Position numbers and translations under genes: made by a program. The notes under the pieces were generated by a model that saw only the letters and a program-made list of their open reading frames with translations, was not told the DNA's origin and did no database searches. A stretch of DNA of 33,604 bases from Bacillota bacterium (GTDB lineage Bacteria; Bacillota; Sulfobacillia; Sulfobacillales; Sulfobacillaceae). This document shows, in pieces, positions 10,093 to 17,804 of this stretch. The stretch is from the NCBI GenBank assembly GCA_021795465.1, contig JAJYPK010000021.1:1-33604 (forward strand), written 5' to 3'. Each line of letters opens with the position of its first letter. Within the stretch, counting starts at the first letter, position 1.

Positions 10093-11205
10093 CTAGACCA
10101 ATTGTCGTAAGGGCAGAACAATATGAAAATATTGTGGGTTATCGGCATCCAAAAGTTTTGCTGCCGACTGTACCCCCGAAAGTTCCATGATGAGATCTTC
10201 GCCGGTTAAAGATTTCAGTGCGTCGAGAATAAAAGTCGAGTTGAATAAGACTTCCATCTCCTGACCCTGGCTATCGCAGTCGAGCTGCTCTTCAGCTTGC
10301 CCCACTTCGGCGGCCGAAGAAGATATTTGTAGCGTTCCCACTTGGTGAGAAAAGCGGACCGAATTAGAGCGGTCCTTAGAGGCGATTAGGTGGGCTCGCT
10401 CCACACTTCCTTTAAGTTCCAAAAGCGGAACCCGAATGTGTATGGGATAAGTTTGAGGAATGACTCGCTGGTATTCAGGGTATTCACCATCCAGAAGGCG
10501 GGAGATAAGGATAGCATCATCGGTTGCCATTCGGACAAAGCCCGGAGCAAAGCTCATCGATACGGGCTGCTGTCCACCAGCTAGTTTCGATCCCTCGAGC
10601 AAGACTTTGGCTGGCAAAATCACTTTAATCTCTGGTCCTCGGTAGTCCGGCAACGCCACCCACGCATGCGATAGGCGACTACCGTCGGTGCTCACCATCA
10701 CCAACTTACCGGCACCGAGTTCCATGTGAATCCCTTTCAAAATCGGTCGGGATTCGTCTTTAGAACAGGAAAACAAAATTTGGCGCGCAAGTTCGGATAA
10801 TACCCCTGCAGGGACGATAGCGGCTTGAGAGTTTCCTTCAATTCCAGGAAATTCCGGGATACGTTCGGTCCCGAATCCATGGATGGTAGTCCTGCTGCGG
10901 CCATACTTGACAACCGTCTTGCCGGTTCCTGTGTCTGATTCAATGTCAACCGTCGCGGTAGGCAAGCGATGGATTAATTCACTAAATGTCGCCCCGGGTA
11001 TTACGACGTAACCCGGTTCTAGTACCATGGCGGGAATTTCTGCCGTTAGGAGACTAAAAAGATCTGTAGTTTGTAGTTGCACAGTATTGTCGGTGGCCAT
11101 GAGTTGTATGCCGCCTAAAATCGGCATGGAATTCTGAGATTGAATGATCCGGCTTACTTGGGATAGAGCGCGAGCGAGTTGATCTTGACTAGCGGTAAAA
11201 TGCAC
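10093..11205 (-). CDS. dnaN: DNA polymerase III subunit beta (sliding clamp)
   Basis: DnaN forms the ring-shaped clamp that tethers the replicative polymerase to DNA. The 370-residue protein has the three-domain clamp pattern, with the typical N-terminus HFTASQDQLARALSQVSRII, SMPILGGIQLMA, SKDESRPILKGIHMEL in the middle domain, and the C-terminal PLRQLV, close to the consensus P-(M/L)-R clamp end. The open frame extends to an ATG at 11247. However, a GTG at 11205 has AGGGAGGC seven bases ahead and starts at the family position, so it is preferred. It is followed at six bases by recF. Confidence 0.97.
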   Translation of the reverse strand: MHFTASQDQLARALSQVSRIIQSQNSMPILGGIQLMATDNTVQLQTTDLFSLLTAEIPAMVLEPGYVVIPGATFSELIHRLPTATVDIESDTGTGKTVVKYGRSRTTIHGFGTERIPEFPGIEGNSQAAIVPAGVLSELARQILFSCSKDESRPILKGIHMELGAGKLVMVSTDGSRLSHAWVALPDYRGPEIKVILPAKVLLEGSKLAGGQQPVSMSFAPGFVRMATDDAILISRLLDGEYPEYQRVIPQTYPIHIRVPLLELKGSVERAHLIASKDRSNSVRFSHQVGTLQISSSAAEVGQAEEQLDCDSQGQEMEVLFNSTFILDALKSLTGEDLIMELSGVQSAAKLLDADNPQYFHIVLPLRQLV

Positions 11206-11259
11206 GAGGAATGCCTCCCTGAAATGATGGATTGATGGGCGGTGCACGAAGTTCGTCTT

Positions 11260-11516
11260 TGTCGTGTCGGGCCTTTATGATGGATATTGGATCATAAAAC
11301 TTTAGTAGTCATAATAAGACCTATGGATAATTTGGATAACTGTGGAAACCTCATACAGCACAACGGATTTGGCTTCGCACAACATCGGGATAACTTTCTG
11401 GGTTATCCCCTGGGCTCAAAGCGTGATTCGACGCCTCTGTGGAAAGTTGTGCATATATCGACAATCGTCCACAGAATGAAGCTTTTTTATCCACTGGTTA
11501 TCCCCCTGGTTTGTCG
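11260..11516. other. Probable downstream half of oriC (dnaA-dnaN intergenic)
   Basis: This stretch between dnaN and dnaA has no gene but several DnaA-box-like 9-mers relative to TTATNCACA. These include TATGGATAA (11322-11330) directly followed by TTTGGATAA (11331-11339), TTATCCACT (11487-11495), TTATCCCCC (11498-11506), two TGTGGAAA-type half matches, and a GTCCACAG. None is a perfect box, but the density is far above background. The arrangement resembles the bipartite B. subtilis origin, where box clusters flank dnaA. Confidence 0.6.
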
Positions 11517-12881
11517 TTACTTCGACCGAATTCGAGTAATAATTGAGTCAATCATACTCGACAACTGCGCGTCTGCATGTCGCTCCCGATTAATTTTTTC
11601 GCAGGCATGCATGACGGTTGTGTGATCGCGACCGCCGAATTCATCCCCAATTTTAGGAAGACTGGCATCGGTAATTTCACGAGCAATGTACATCGCGACT
11701 TGTCTGGGATAGGCAACAGCTCGGGTCCTTTTTTTAGCTTTAAACTCTTCTGTTCGCATTTCGTAATGGCGAGCGACCTCTTCTTGAATTAGTCGAATCG
11801 TGATGGGTTTCGCCACCGTTTTAGGAATGACATCCTTTAAGGCTTCGAGAGCTAATTCTGGCGTAAGTTCTTGGCGCGTCACTGATGCATAGGCCATAAC
11901 GCGAATGAGGGCGCCTTCGAGTTCACGGATGTTGCTATTGATTTGAGTCGCAATGAGCTGCAGGACCTCGTCTGGGACCCAAAGATTTTCGATTTGGGCC
12001 TTTTTCGCCAAAATGGCGGTACGGGTTTCCATGTCGGGTTGCTGCAAGTCGGCGATCAGTCCCCATTCAAAACGGGATCTAAGTCGTTCCTCGAGGGTCG
12101 GGATTTCTTTCGGCGGTCGATCGCTGGTGATCACAATTTGTTTGCGAGCACCGTGAAGTGCCTCAAATGTATGGAAAAATTCTTCTTGGGTGCGTTCTTT
12201 TCCGGCCACAAATTGAATGTCGTCAATCAAAAGGACGTCAATGCCGCGATACCGTTGCCTAAAACTTACCATTTTGTCGTCTCGTATGGCGTTAATGAGC
12301 TCATTGGTAAAGATTTCAGAAGCGACATATAAGACACGCGCATTGGGTGACAATTTTAAGACATGGTGACCGATGGCGTGCATTAAGTGAGTTTTACCCA
12401 AACCTACTCCGCCATACAAGAACAATGGGTTATACGCGCGTGAAGGCATCTCGGCTACTGCTTGACAGGCTGCGTGCGCAAATCGATTTGAAGGACCAAC
12501 AACGAAGGCTTCAAACACATAGCGGGGATTTAATCGCGTGAGATATTCGCTAGGTTCTGTCGGTGCATTGCCGGTTTCCCGGAGTTTAGTTGGATGATGT
12601 TCGGGGGAAGCTGGGATCGGTAAAGGTTTTGCGACAATGTCGAGACGAATGTCGATGGGTCGTCCGGCAATTTTAGAGACAACGTCCCGGAGTAGGCCGA
12701 CGTACCGCGTGGCGATGATTTGTCGAACAAACTCGGTGGGAACGGCGAGAGAAAGCTCGTCGTCGTCCATAGTTCGCGGTGAGACGCTACGAACCCAGGT
12801 TTCGAAGCTAGGGGTGGACAGCTCACCCTTCAGCCGTTCTACAACCTCCGTCCAAAGGGTGTCCAGGCCGACTTCAAGCAT
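11517..12881 (-). CDS. dnaA: Chromosomal replication initiator protein DnaA
   Basis: DnaA binds DnaA boxes at oriC, melts DNA and recruits helicase. The 454-residue protein has domain I (LWTEVVERLKGELSTPSFETWV), a short variable linker, the AAA+ core with Walker A GGVGLGKTHLMHAIG (about residues 155-169) and Walker B VLLIDDIQFVAGKERTQEEFF, and the C-terminal helix-turn-helix with the DnaA signature GGRDHTTVMHACEKI. The ATG has AGGAGG eight bases ahead. A good promoter lies 126 bases upstream, and DnaA boxes lie in the leader, so autoregulation is likely. Confidence 0.98.
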   Translation of the reverse strand: MLEVGLDTLWTEVVERLKGELSTPSFETWVRSVSPRTMDDDELSLAVPTEFVRQIIATRYVGLLRDVVSKIAGRPIDIRLDIVAKPLPIPASPEHHPTKLRETGNAPTEPSEYLTRLNPRYVFEAFVVGPSNRFAHAACQAVAEMPSRAYNPLFLYGGVGLGKTHLMHAIGHHVLKLSPNARVLYVASEIFTNELINAIRDDKMVSFRQRYRGIDVLLIDDIQFVAGKERTQEEFFHTFEALHGARKQIVITSDRPPKEIPTLEERLRSRFEWGLIADLQQPDMETRTAILAKKAQIENLWVPDEVLQLIATQINSNIRELEGALIRVMAYASVTRQELTPELALEALKDVIPKTVAKPITIRLIQEEVARHYEMRTEEFKAKKRTRAVAYPRQVAMYIAREITDASLPKIGDEFGGRDHTTVMHACEKINRERHADAQLSSMIDSIITRIRSK

Positions 12882-12911
12882 GAAAACGCCTCCTAATTTA
12901 AAGAACCTTTA

Positions 12912-12943
12912 CTATTCACAAGAAATCCACAAAGATATCCACA
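12912..12943 (+). promoter_or_regulatory. Three tandem DnaA-box-like sites, upstream half of oriC
   Basis: Three same-orientation 9-mers, CTATTCACA (12912-12920), AAATCCACA (12923-12931) and ATATCCACA (12935-12943), lie 11-12 bases apart, one helical turn. The first and third differ from TTATNCACA at one base and the second at two. They lie in the dnaA leader, downstream of its promoter. An A/T-rich stretch with T-runs at about 13048-13070 could be the unwinding element. Confidence 0.6.
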
Positions 12944-13006
12944 ACCTGTTGATATCTTGTCATAAAATAACGATGGCCCCGCGCAATGCCGCGGAGGCGT
13001 GGACTC

Positions 13007-13035
13007 ATGATAGCAAATTGGACAGGGTCTCTCAA
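13007..13035 (-). promoter_or_regulatory. dnaA: dnaA promoter
   Basis: On the minus strand TTGAGA (13035-13030), a 17-base spacer and TATCAT (13012-13007) form a good housekeeping-type promoter reading toward dnaA. The leader is about 120 bases and contains the tandem DnaA-box-like sites. Confidence 0.65.
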
Positions 13036-13182
13036 TTGATAACAGAGGTTTTTTTGGATAAATTTTTTATGCCAACTCATGTCAAATATTCACGATTTGT
13101 CACCAACTTGGCATTTAAAAAAGTCTGGGTTTATTCGGAATGAAGAGAGCAATCATTAGTGTTCAATGGGGAGGTTTGATGC

Positions 13183-13563
13183 GTGGATGAAGAGTGGCAA
13201 GATCTCATCGACCCGATTGAGATAACTGCAGTGGCAGGTCTCTTCGATGGAGATAACCGGGAGCCGTTAAGCAGATCTCTTTACAATCACCCTGCTGTTG
13301 CCGTACGGAGCGAAGCTAGACTCTCTTGGGATGTACCGTGGTCTTGGTATCCGAGGAATCTTCCTCATTGGGGGTTAGGATTACCCGGAGAGCGACCCCG
13401 TTTATGGTTTGCGGGGCGTCCCAGAGGTCTGGAATGGGATACATTCACCGAGATGGTGGTCGCGCTGAGTCGTGGACGTCGGATCGTTTCTCCGCTCGTG
13501 CAAGAGGCTCTCGGCAGGCAGAAAGAGTCAATTAGCTTGGCTGTGCTTACGGTTCCAACCTGA
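13183..13563 (+). CDS. Uncharacterised protein, possibly truncated by in-frame TGA
   Basis: A 126-residue ORF begins with GTG eight bases after a strong GGGGAGG ribosome site and diverges from dnaA. The product is soluble, rich in tryptophan and proline (WDVPWSWYPRNLPHWGLGLPGERPRLWF), and I do not recognise a family. The same frame stays open for 68 further codons after the TGA at 13561-13563, ending at 13770. The original gene may therefore have encoded about 195 residues and now be broken, or the TGA may be read through. Its position between the origin and rpmH is unusual, since Bacillus has no gene there. Confidence 0.55.
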   Translation: MDEEWQDLIDPIEITAVAGLFDGDNREPLSRSLYNHPAVAVRSEARLSWDVPWSWYPRNLPHWGLGLPGERPRLWFAGRPRGLEWDTFTEMVVALSRGRRIVSPLVQEALGRQKESISLAVLTVPT

Positions 13564-13770
13564 CCCCGATGTAGCCAGACCGTGCGTGTGGCTCATGGGA
13601 TGGCGTTGGCCAGCGGCCTCATTACTAGTGTGGTGGTGATGGTAGAGCAGGAACCAGATTTAAGTGACAAGTTAAATCTTCAGACCGTACCGGTAACCTT
13701 TTTAGGGCAGTCACGGCTTGACGGACCTCAAAATGAGTGGATTCTCGCTCAACGGCTTAGGTTAAGGTAA
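13564..13770 (+). pseudogene. In-frame continuation after TGA of the preceding ORF
   Basis: This stretch continues the frame of the 13183 ORF after a single TGA. It has plausible coding composition (for example VPVTFLGQSRLDG and PQNEWILAQRLRLR) but no ribosome site of its own ahead of the GTG at 13582. I read it as the severed C-terminal part of one gene. Independent translation or a chance open frame remain possible. Confidence 0.35.
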
Positions 13771-13800
13771 ACCGCGCTGCTAGCGAGTGCGCGCATGTTC

Positions 13801-13829
13801 TTGACCACGGTATGCGCGGTGGCTATAAT
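13801..13829 (+). promoter_or_regulatory. rpmH operon promoter
   Basis: TTGACC (13801-13806), exactly 17 bases and a perfect TATAAT (13824-13829) form a near-consensus housekeeping promoter. It would start transcription about 30 bases before the rpmH start codon and drive rpmH-rnpA-yidD-yidC-rsmG. Confidence 0.85.
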
Positions 13830-13868
13830 AAAGCCACATTTGCGTAGAAGGCGGGAGGTGACTGACCA

Positions 13869-14003
13869 GTGAAGAGGACATTTCAACCTAATCGCCGCCA
13901 TCGTGCCAAGGTCCACGGATTTCGTAATCGAATGAGTACGCGTGCTGGCCGCGCGGTGCTAAAGCGTCGACGTAGCCGCGGGCGTAAGCGCCTCAGCGTG
14001 TAG
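13869..14003 (+). CDS. rpmH: 50S ribosomal protein L34
   Basis: L34 is a small, very basic protein of the large ribosomal subunit. The 44-residue product [20 protein letters not shown] onward, ending in a run of Arg/Lys and RKRLSV, matches L34 along its full length. It uses a GTG start with GGGAGGTG nine bases upstream and follows a near-consensus promoter. It heads the classic rpmH-rnpA-yidD-yidC cluster; rnpA begins 15 bases later. Confidence 0.96.
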   Translation: MKRTFQPNRRHRAKVHGFRNRMSTRAGRAVLKRRRSRGRKRLSV

Positions 14004-14018
14004 GAGAAACTGCGGGCG

Positions 14019-14357
14019 ATGCAACGACATTTGCGATTGAAGAAGCGAACGGAATTCGGTCGTGTATTTAGAGAAGGGCATACCGTTGGGGACCGCTATA
14101 TGGTCCTTTTCATTGTGTCTGCAGGGAATGAGGCTACACGATTCGGGTTTGCGGCGCAACGTTCTGCGGGGTCGGCGGTCAAGAGAAACCGAATTCGACG
14201 CCGTTTGAGAGCGTTGGTCGCGACGTTCGAAGAGAGAATCCAGCCGTGCGGGCAGGTAGTGCTGTTGGGAAAGACAACGATGTTGACAGCATCTTGGGAG
14301 ACCTTGTTGCGGTCTGCAAATCGTCTTTTAACTAAAGCAGGATGTCTTAAACGGTAG
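14019..14357 (+). CDS. rnpA: Ribonuclease P protein component
   Basis: RnpA binds the RNase P RNA and helps it trim tRNA 5' leaders. The 112-residue basic protein opens MQRHLRLKKRTEFGRVFREG and carries the RNA-binding signature SAVKRNRIRRRLRA (the RNR motif), as in all RnpA proteins. Length is normal. The ATG is 15 bases after the rpmH stop, with TAGGAG somewhat far upstream, so coupling to rpmH is likely. A 51-base gap with repeated TTAGGTG units precedes yidD. Confidence 0.95.
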   Translation: MQRHLRLKKRTEFGRVFREGHTVGDRYMVLFIVSAGNEATRFGFAAQRSAGSAVKRNRIRRRLRALVATFEERIQPCGQVVLLGKTTMLTASWETLLRSANRLLTKAGCLKR

Positions 14358-14408
14358 CAAATTTGTTGGACTTAGGTGCTTTAGGTGATTAGGTAAGGTA
14401 GGTTTGTC

Positions 14409-14618
14409 ATGAAACGGATCATGGTGGGGTTAATTCGAGGGTACCAAAAATATATATCTCCTATGACCCGTCCATCATGCCGATATATCCCGACCTGTTC
14501 TCAGTATGCGGTCGAGGCGATCACCAAGTACGGAGTCGGTAAAGGGGGATGGATGGCGATGCGCCGAATTCTTCGGTGCCATCCATTGCATTCCGGGGGA
14601 TATGATCCGGTTCCTTAA
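14409..14618 (+). CDS. yidD: Membrane protein insertion efficiency factor
   Basis: YidD is a small membrane-associated protein that assists YidC-dependent insertion. The 69-residue product has the full family pattern: an amphipathic N-terminus [12 protein letters not shown], the cysteine motif [16 protein letters not shown], then [24 protein letters not shown], the typical end. It lies between rnpA and yidC as in most bacteria. Confidence 0.95.
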   Translation: MKRIMVGLIRGYQKYISPMTRPSCRYIPTCSQYAVEAITKYGVGKGGWMAMRRILRCHPLHSGGYDPVP

Positions 14619-14639
14619 AAGCGGTGAGGAGGCAGATTC

Positions 14640-15314
14640 ATGGGCGGTCTTTGGAGCGGCTTTTTAGACATCATTCGCGTGGGATTTCAAACGTTTACTC
14701 ATGTTGCCGGAGGGAACTATGTCTTCGGGATCATCTTGTTAACGCTTGCGGTGCGAATTGTGTTGTTGCCACTCGGGGTCGTGCAAGCACGATCCATGCA
14801 AAAGATGGCGAAAGTAGGTCCGCGGCAGCGCGAATTGCAAAAGCAACATAAAGGGAAGCCTCAGGTATTGCAAGCGGAAATGGCGAAGTTATACAAAGAA
14901 GAAGGGGTGAACCCAGCGGCGGGATGTTTGCCGCTGTTACTGCAAATTCCGGTAATGTATGGCTTGTTTGATGTGCTTCGTAGCTTTCATTATGTGGGTC
15001 ATCATGGCCTATGGTTATGGCAAAATCTATCGGTACCGGATTCCACCTATGTGTTGCCCATCCTAGTAGCCGCCAGTACGTTTTTTATGCAGAAACAAAC
15101 CATGGCCATGACACCACCGCAACCCGGTATGGAAGCCAGTCAAAAGATGATGCTGTGGATGATGCCCATCATCTTTGGGTATGTGGCATCGAATTTTCCC
15201 GCCGGGTTGTCGATTTACTATGTGGTCTCCAACTTGTTCCAAGTAGTTCAGACTACATTATTGCTGCGTAAGCCCATGAATGGTGCTGCGGGAGGCGCTC
15301 CGGCTAAAAGCTGA
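14640..15314 (+). CDS. yidC: Membrane protein insertase YidC
   Basis: YidC inserts and folds inner-membrane proteins, alone or with Sec. The 224-residue protein is of the short Gram-positive type (SpoIIIJ-like). The first core membrane helix carries the essential Arg39 in ILLTLAVRIVLLPL, followed by the cytoplasmic hairpin (about residues 50-90), AAGCLPLLLQIPVMYGLFDVL, and two further helices ending in NLFQVVQTTLLL. No lipobox cysteine or clear signal peptide is visible, unlike B. subtilis SpoIIIJ. The ATG follows GAGGAGG-type sequence. The jag/khpB gene that usually follows is absent, and rsmG comes next. Confidence 0.94.
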   Translation: MGGLWSGFLDIIRVGFQTFTHVAGGNYVFGIILLTLAVRIVLLPLGVVQARSMQKMAKVGPRQRELQKQHKGKPQVLQAEMAKLYKEEGVNPAAGCLPLLLQIPVMYGLFDVLRSFHYVGHHGLWLWQNLSVPDSTYVLPILVAASTFFMQKQTMAMTPPQPGMEASQKMMLWMMPIIFGYVASNFPAGLSIYYVVSNLFQVVQTTLLLRKPMNGAAGGAPAKS

Positions 15315-15341
15315 TTCGGATCTAATTAAGGGCGGCTAACT

Positions 15342-16019
15342 ATGATAGATCGAGACATTTTGGAGGCATTGCGCGACTGGGGACTCGACACCGACACGAT
15401 TGAATACCTTAGAGTCTATGCGGAGTTGGTAGAGCGTGCACCCATCAATCTGACCGCATTTTCCCCGAGAGAATTTTGGCGAAAGGGCGTTCTTGACGCC
15501 CTTTCGTGGTTGCCCTTGATAGACGCTAATGAACCCAATGACGCGATTTCGGCGGTGGACATCGGATCAGGGTCTGGATTGCCAGGAATGGTCCTAGCGA
15601 TCGTAAGACCTCGTTGGTTGTGGACGTTGGTCGATAGTCGCAATAAACGAGTAGATTTTTTACGAGGCGTGGTAGAACGGCTCGGATTAACTAATGTATC
15701 CGTGGTGTGTGAGCGAGCGGAAATGTGGCCTCGAGTCGACCCCACGGCTTTGGCGGAGTTTGACGTCGTAACAGCACGGGCTGTAGCGCGCGTCATGATT
15801 GCGATAGAATTGACCGTGCCGCTGGCACGGTTGGGAGGAACCGTCATCATTCCTTTGGGTGAGTCGGGTTATCAAGAATTGGAGCGCAACGGGGCGTTTG
15901 TTGGGAGGTTGGGGGGCGCGGTGCAGCCGCTTGATCGTCCCTGGGTTGCTAGGATCAGAAAGGTGTCCTCGACTCCGACCGAATTCCCACGGCAGGGGTC
16001 TAAATTGGGACGACTTTAA
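15342..16019 (+). CDS. rsmG: 16S rRNA (guanine(527)-N(7))-methyltransferase
   Basis: RsmG methylates G527 of 16S rRNA with S-adenosylmethionine; loss gives low-level streptomycin resistance in other bacteria. The 225-residue protein has the N-terminal helical part with the family's NLTAF (here APINLTAFSPREFW), the SAM-binding VDIGSGSGLPGMVLAI at about residues 67-82, VDSRNKRVDFLRGVVERLGL, and the late VTARAVA motif. It normally sits after mnmE and mnmG in Firmicutes; here it directly follows yidC. A perfect 10-bp hairpin lies inside the coding region (15480-15506). Confidence 0.94.
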   Translation: MIDRDILEALRDWGLDTDTIEYLRVYAELVERAPINLTAFSPREFWRKGVLDALSWLPLIDANEPNDAISAVDIGSGSGLPGMVLAIVRPRWLWTLVDSRNKRVDFLRGVVERLGLTNVSVVCERAEMWPRVDPTALAEFDVVTARAVARVMIAIELTVPLARLGGTVIIPLGESGYQELERNGAFVGRLGGAVQPLDRPWVARIRKVSSTPTEFPRQGSKLGRL

Positions 16020-16434
16020 CGGCCTCTTTTCAACATAAGATGCCCTCTGATTGGTGGCCTACCGGGTTGTTTCGGTGTTTGGATTTCGACATAGGGCGCT
16101 TTAGGTGTTCGCCATTTCAACGCCTACACTGTAGCCGGTTCCGACCAATGCGTCAGGTGGCGGGGCCCTGCATTAGTACCCTTCGGTCTCCAGTATTTAC
16201 TAATTAACAAATTCTTGGCTTCCCCTAGACCCTCCAGTGCGGTGGTGTCTCGCATTTCCTAAGGTTGTACGAGACTTCGCATCGCGCCGTTCGACCGGGG
16301 TGACGGCGGGGAGCATCTTTTTAGGGGGGGCCTAAGCAACCGTCGAGTGTACGCTGCGTACAGCATTTCGTGTTGGTTCAGGATGGTTGCCTAATGATAT
16401 AATGGACAGAAACCAGCACAAGGAGGACGCCGCC
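16020..16434. other. Gene-free decayed region, possible transposon remnant
   Basis: No convincing gene is visible over about 415 bases, and base use is uneven compared with the flanks. Notable items are the palindrome TGTACGC-T-GCGTACA (16348-16362) and a minus-strand open stretch of about 43 codons that resembles no family I know. An extended -10 promoter follows at 16395-16403. The palindrome beside a TnpB fragment would fit the subterminal hairpin of an IS200/IS605-type end, but this is only an inference. Confidence 0.35.
16395..16403 (+). promoter_or_regulatory. Extended -10 promoter ahead of TnpB fragment
   Basis: TGATATAAT contains a perfect TATAAT (16398-16403) with the TGn extension. 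A weak TTGGTT lies 19 bases upstream. It precedes a good ribosome site and GTG start, so the fragment may still be expressed. Confidence 0.5.
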
Positions 16435-16767
16435 GTGCTTGATGGTTTTCGGTTTCGGCGTTACCCGAATCACGAACAAGAACAGGTTTTCCTCCGCTGG
16501 ATTGGTAGCCGACCATTGATGTATCAGGCCACGGCGCAAGCAGATCGCTATGACTGCGATTGTCCGCACCGGGTGGTCCGCAGAGTGTGGGAAAAGATCC
16601 CGGTCGATCACCCATGCAGCCGGTTTATTTCCGAGAACACTGCCCTTCTTAAGCAGGTGCCGTCACCGACGGTTCGGGGGGACATGCTTTCAGGCTGGCA
16701 CCAAGCAACTTTCCCATCGATATCGTCTCGTATGTGGCCCATCGCACGCATTCTATCCCCGCCTTGA
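16435..16767 (+). pseudogene. TnpB (IS200/IS605-type) N-terminal fragment
   Basis: From a GTG with AAGGAGG eight bases upstream, the frame encodes about 110 residues beginning LDGFRFRRYPNHEQEQVFL. This matches the opening of OrfB/TnpB proteins (consensus like FRLYPTxEQ, then an aromatic/Trp-Gly-type segment). A second matching stretch, ALLKQVPSPTVRGDMLSGWHQA, fits the conserved W-L-K-x-V-P-S-x-x-x-x-x-A-L region. After that the frame diverges and stops. The RuvC catalytic residues and the zinc ribbon are absent, so no nuclease activity is expected. A different frame downstream (16683-16943) stays open and could be a further degraded piece. Assignment is by eye and moderate. Confidence 0.5.
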
Positions 16768-17042
16768 TCCACATTGCTGTTGACGACGGTTGCCCATGGT
16801 GGCTGTCGTTTGCGGGGGCGGATGAATGGTCGATCGAAGTTTTACCTGGACAACCCAAACGGGGCAGCTCACAAAGTCACAGTAATGGTTCCTGGGCACG
16901 TCTGAAGGTTGGTATACTGAGGATGTCACAAAGAGGTTGTTAAGAGTCTTGTGTGCCTAAAACGACTCAAGAACTCCTTAAGTGATAAGGTAACAAGACA
17001 GACCGACGTGAGTTTACGTCAAGCAGGGGGACGAATAAATCG
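16768..17042. other. Decayed DNA and structured leader before parA
   Basis: No confident gene. A +3 frame is open to 16943 but has no family I recognise. A TATACT (16913-16918) preceded by weak -35 matches may be the parA promoter. The following 100 bases contain complementary segments GTCTTGT and ACAAGAC, and a small GACGT/ACGTC hairpin just before the parA ribosome site. Confidence 0.3.
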
Positions 17043-17804
17043 ATGGGTCAGGTTATAGCGGTAGCCAACCAGAAAGGTGGCGTGGGCAAGACAACGACCG
17101 TGATTAATTTATCCGCTTACCTCGCCGATGCCGGGAAACGGGTGTTAGCCGTCGACATCGATCCCCAGGGTAATACGACAACGGGCCTGGGGGTGGACAA
17201 ATCCCTGATGGAACAGTCGGTATACGATGCATTGTTAGGTGAAGGCGATATCATGGACGCGCTCGTCCCAACCGACGTGGTTGGGCTGCACTTGATTCCA
17301 GCCACTCTGGATCTGGCCGGTGCAGAAGTGGAATTGGCACACAAAGCGCACCGAGAGACCTTGCTTAAAGATCGTTTGATGAAAATTCGGGAGCGATACG
17401 ATTTTGTCTTTATAGATTGCCCGCCATCCCTTGGCCTCTTGACCATTAATGCGCTGACGGCAGCCGACTCGGTGATCATTCCCATTCAATGTGAGTTTTT
17501 TGCTTTGGAAGGCCTCTCCCAGTTGTTGGCCACCATTGATCTGGTCCAACAACGATTAAACCCGGTCTTGCGATTGCAGGGGGTCGTGCTGACGATGTTC
17601 GATGGACGCACTAACCTAGCGACCCAGGTGGCGGAAGAGGTACGTAATCATTTTACGAACAAAGTCTATCGTTCCGTAATTCCGCGCACGGTGCGGTTAT
17701 CGGAAGCTCCCAGTCATGGACTTCCCATCATGCGTTATGACGCCAAATCGAGAGGCGCGGAAGGGTACCGCCTATTGGCGGAGGAGGTAATCGAGAATGG
17801 CTAA
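17043..17804 (+). CDS. parA: Chromosome partitioning ATPase ParA/Soj
   Basis: ParA is the deviant-Walker ATPase that works with ParB-parS in origin segregation; in Bacillus (Soj) it also regulates DnaA. The 253-residue protein opens with the signature-bearing deviant Walker A KGGVGKTT at residues 11-18, followed by VDIDPQGNTTTGLGV, the DCPPSLGLLTINAL motif and PIQCEFFALEGL. It lacks an N-terminal helix-turn-helix, so it is the chromosomal (type Ib-like) form. AGGGGGAC lies ahead of the ATG. parB overlaps its end by 8 bases, giving coupled translation. Confidence 0.97.
   Translation: MGQVIAVANQKGGVGKTTTVINLSAYLADAGKRVLAVDIDPQGNTTTGLGVDKSLMEQSVYDALLGEGDIMDALVPTDVVGLHLIPATLDLAGAEVELAHKAHRETLLKDRLMKIRERYDFVFIDCPPSLGLLTINALTAADSVIIPIQCEFFALEGLSQLLATIDLVQQRLNPVLRLQGVVLTMFDGRTNLATQVAEEVRNHFTNKVYRSVIPRTVRLSEAPSHGLPIMRYDAKSRGAEGYRLLAEEVIENG

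Noticed and set aside
16391-16615. Minus-strand ORFs opposite the TnpB fragment
   Set aside because: They are shadows of the plus-strand frame and match no family.
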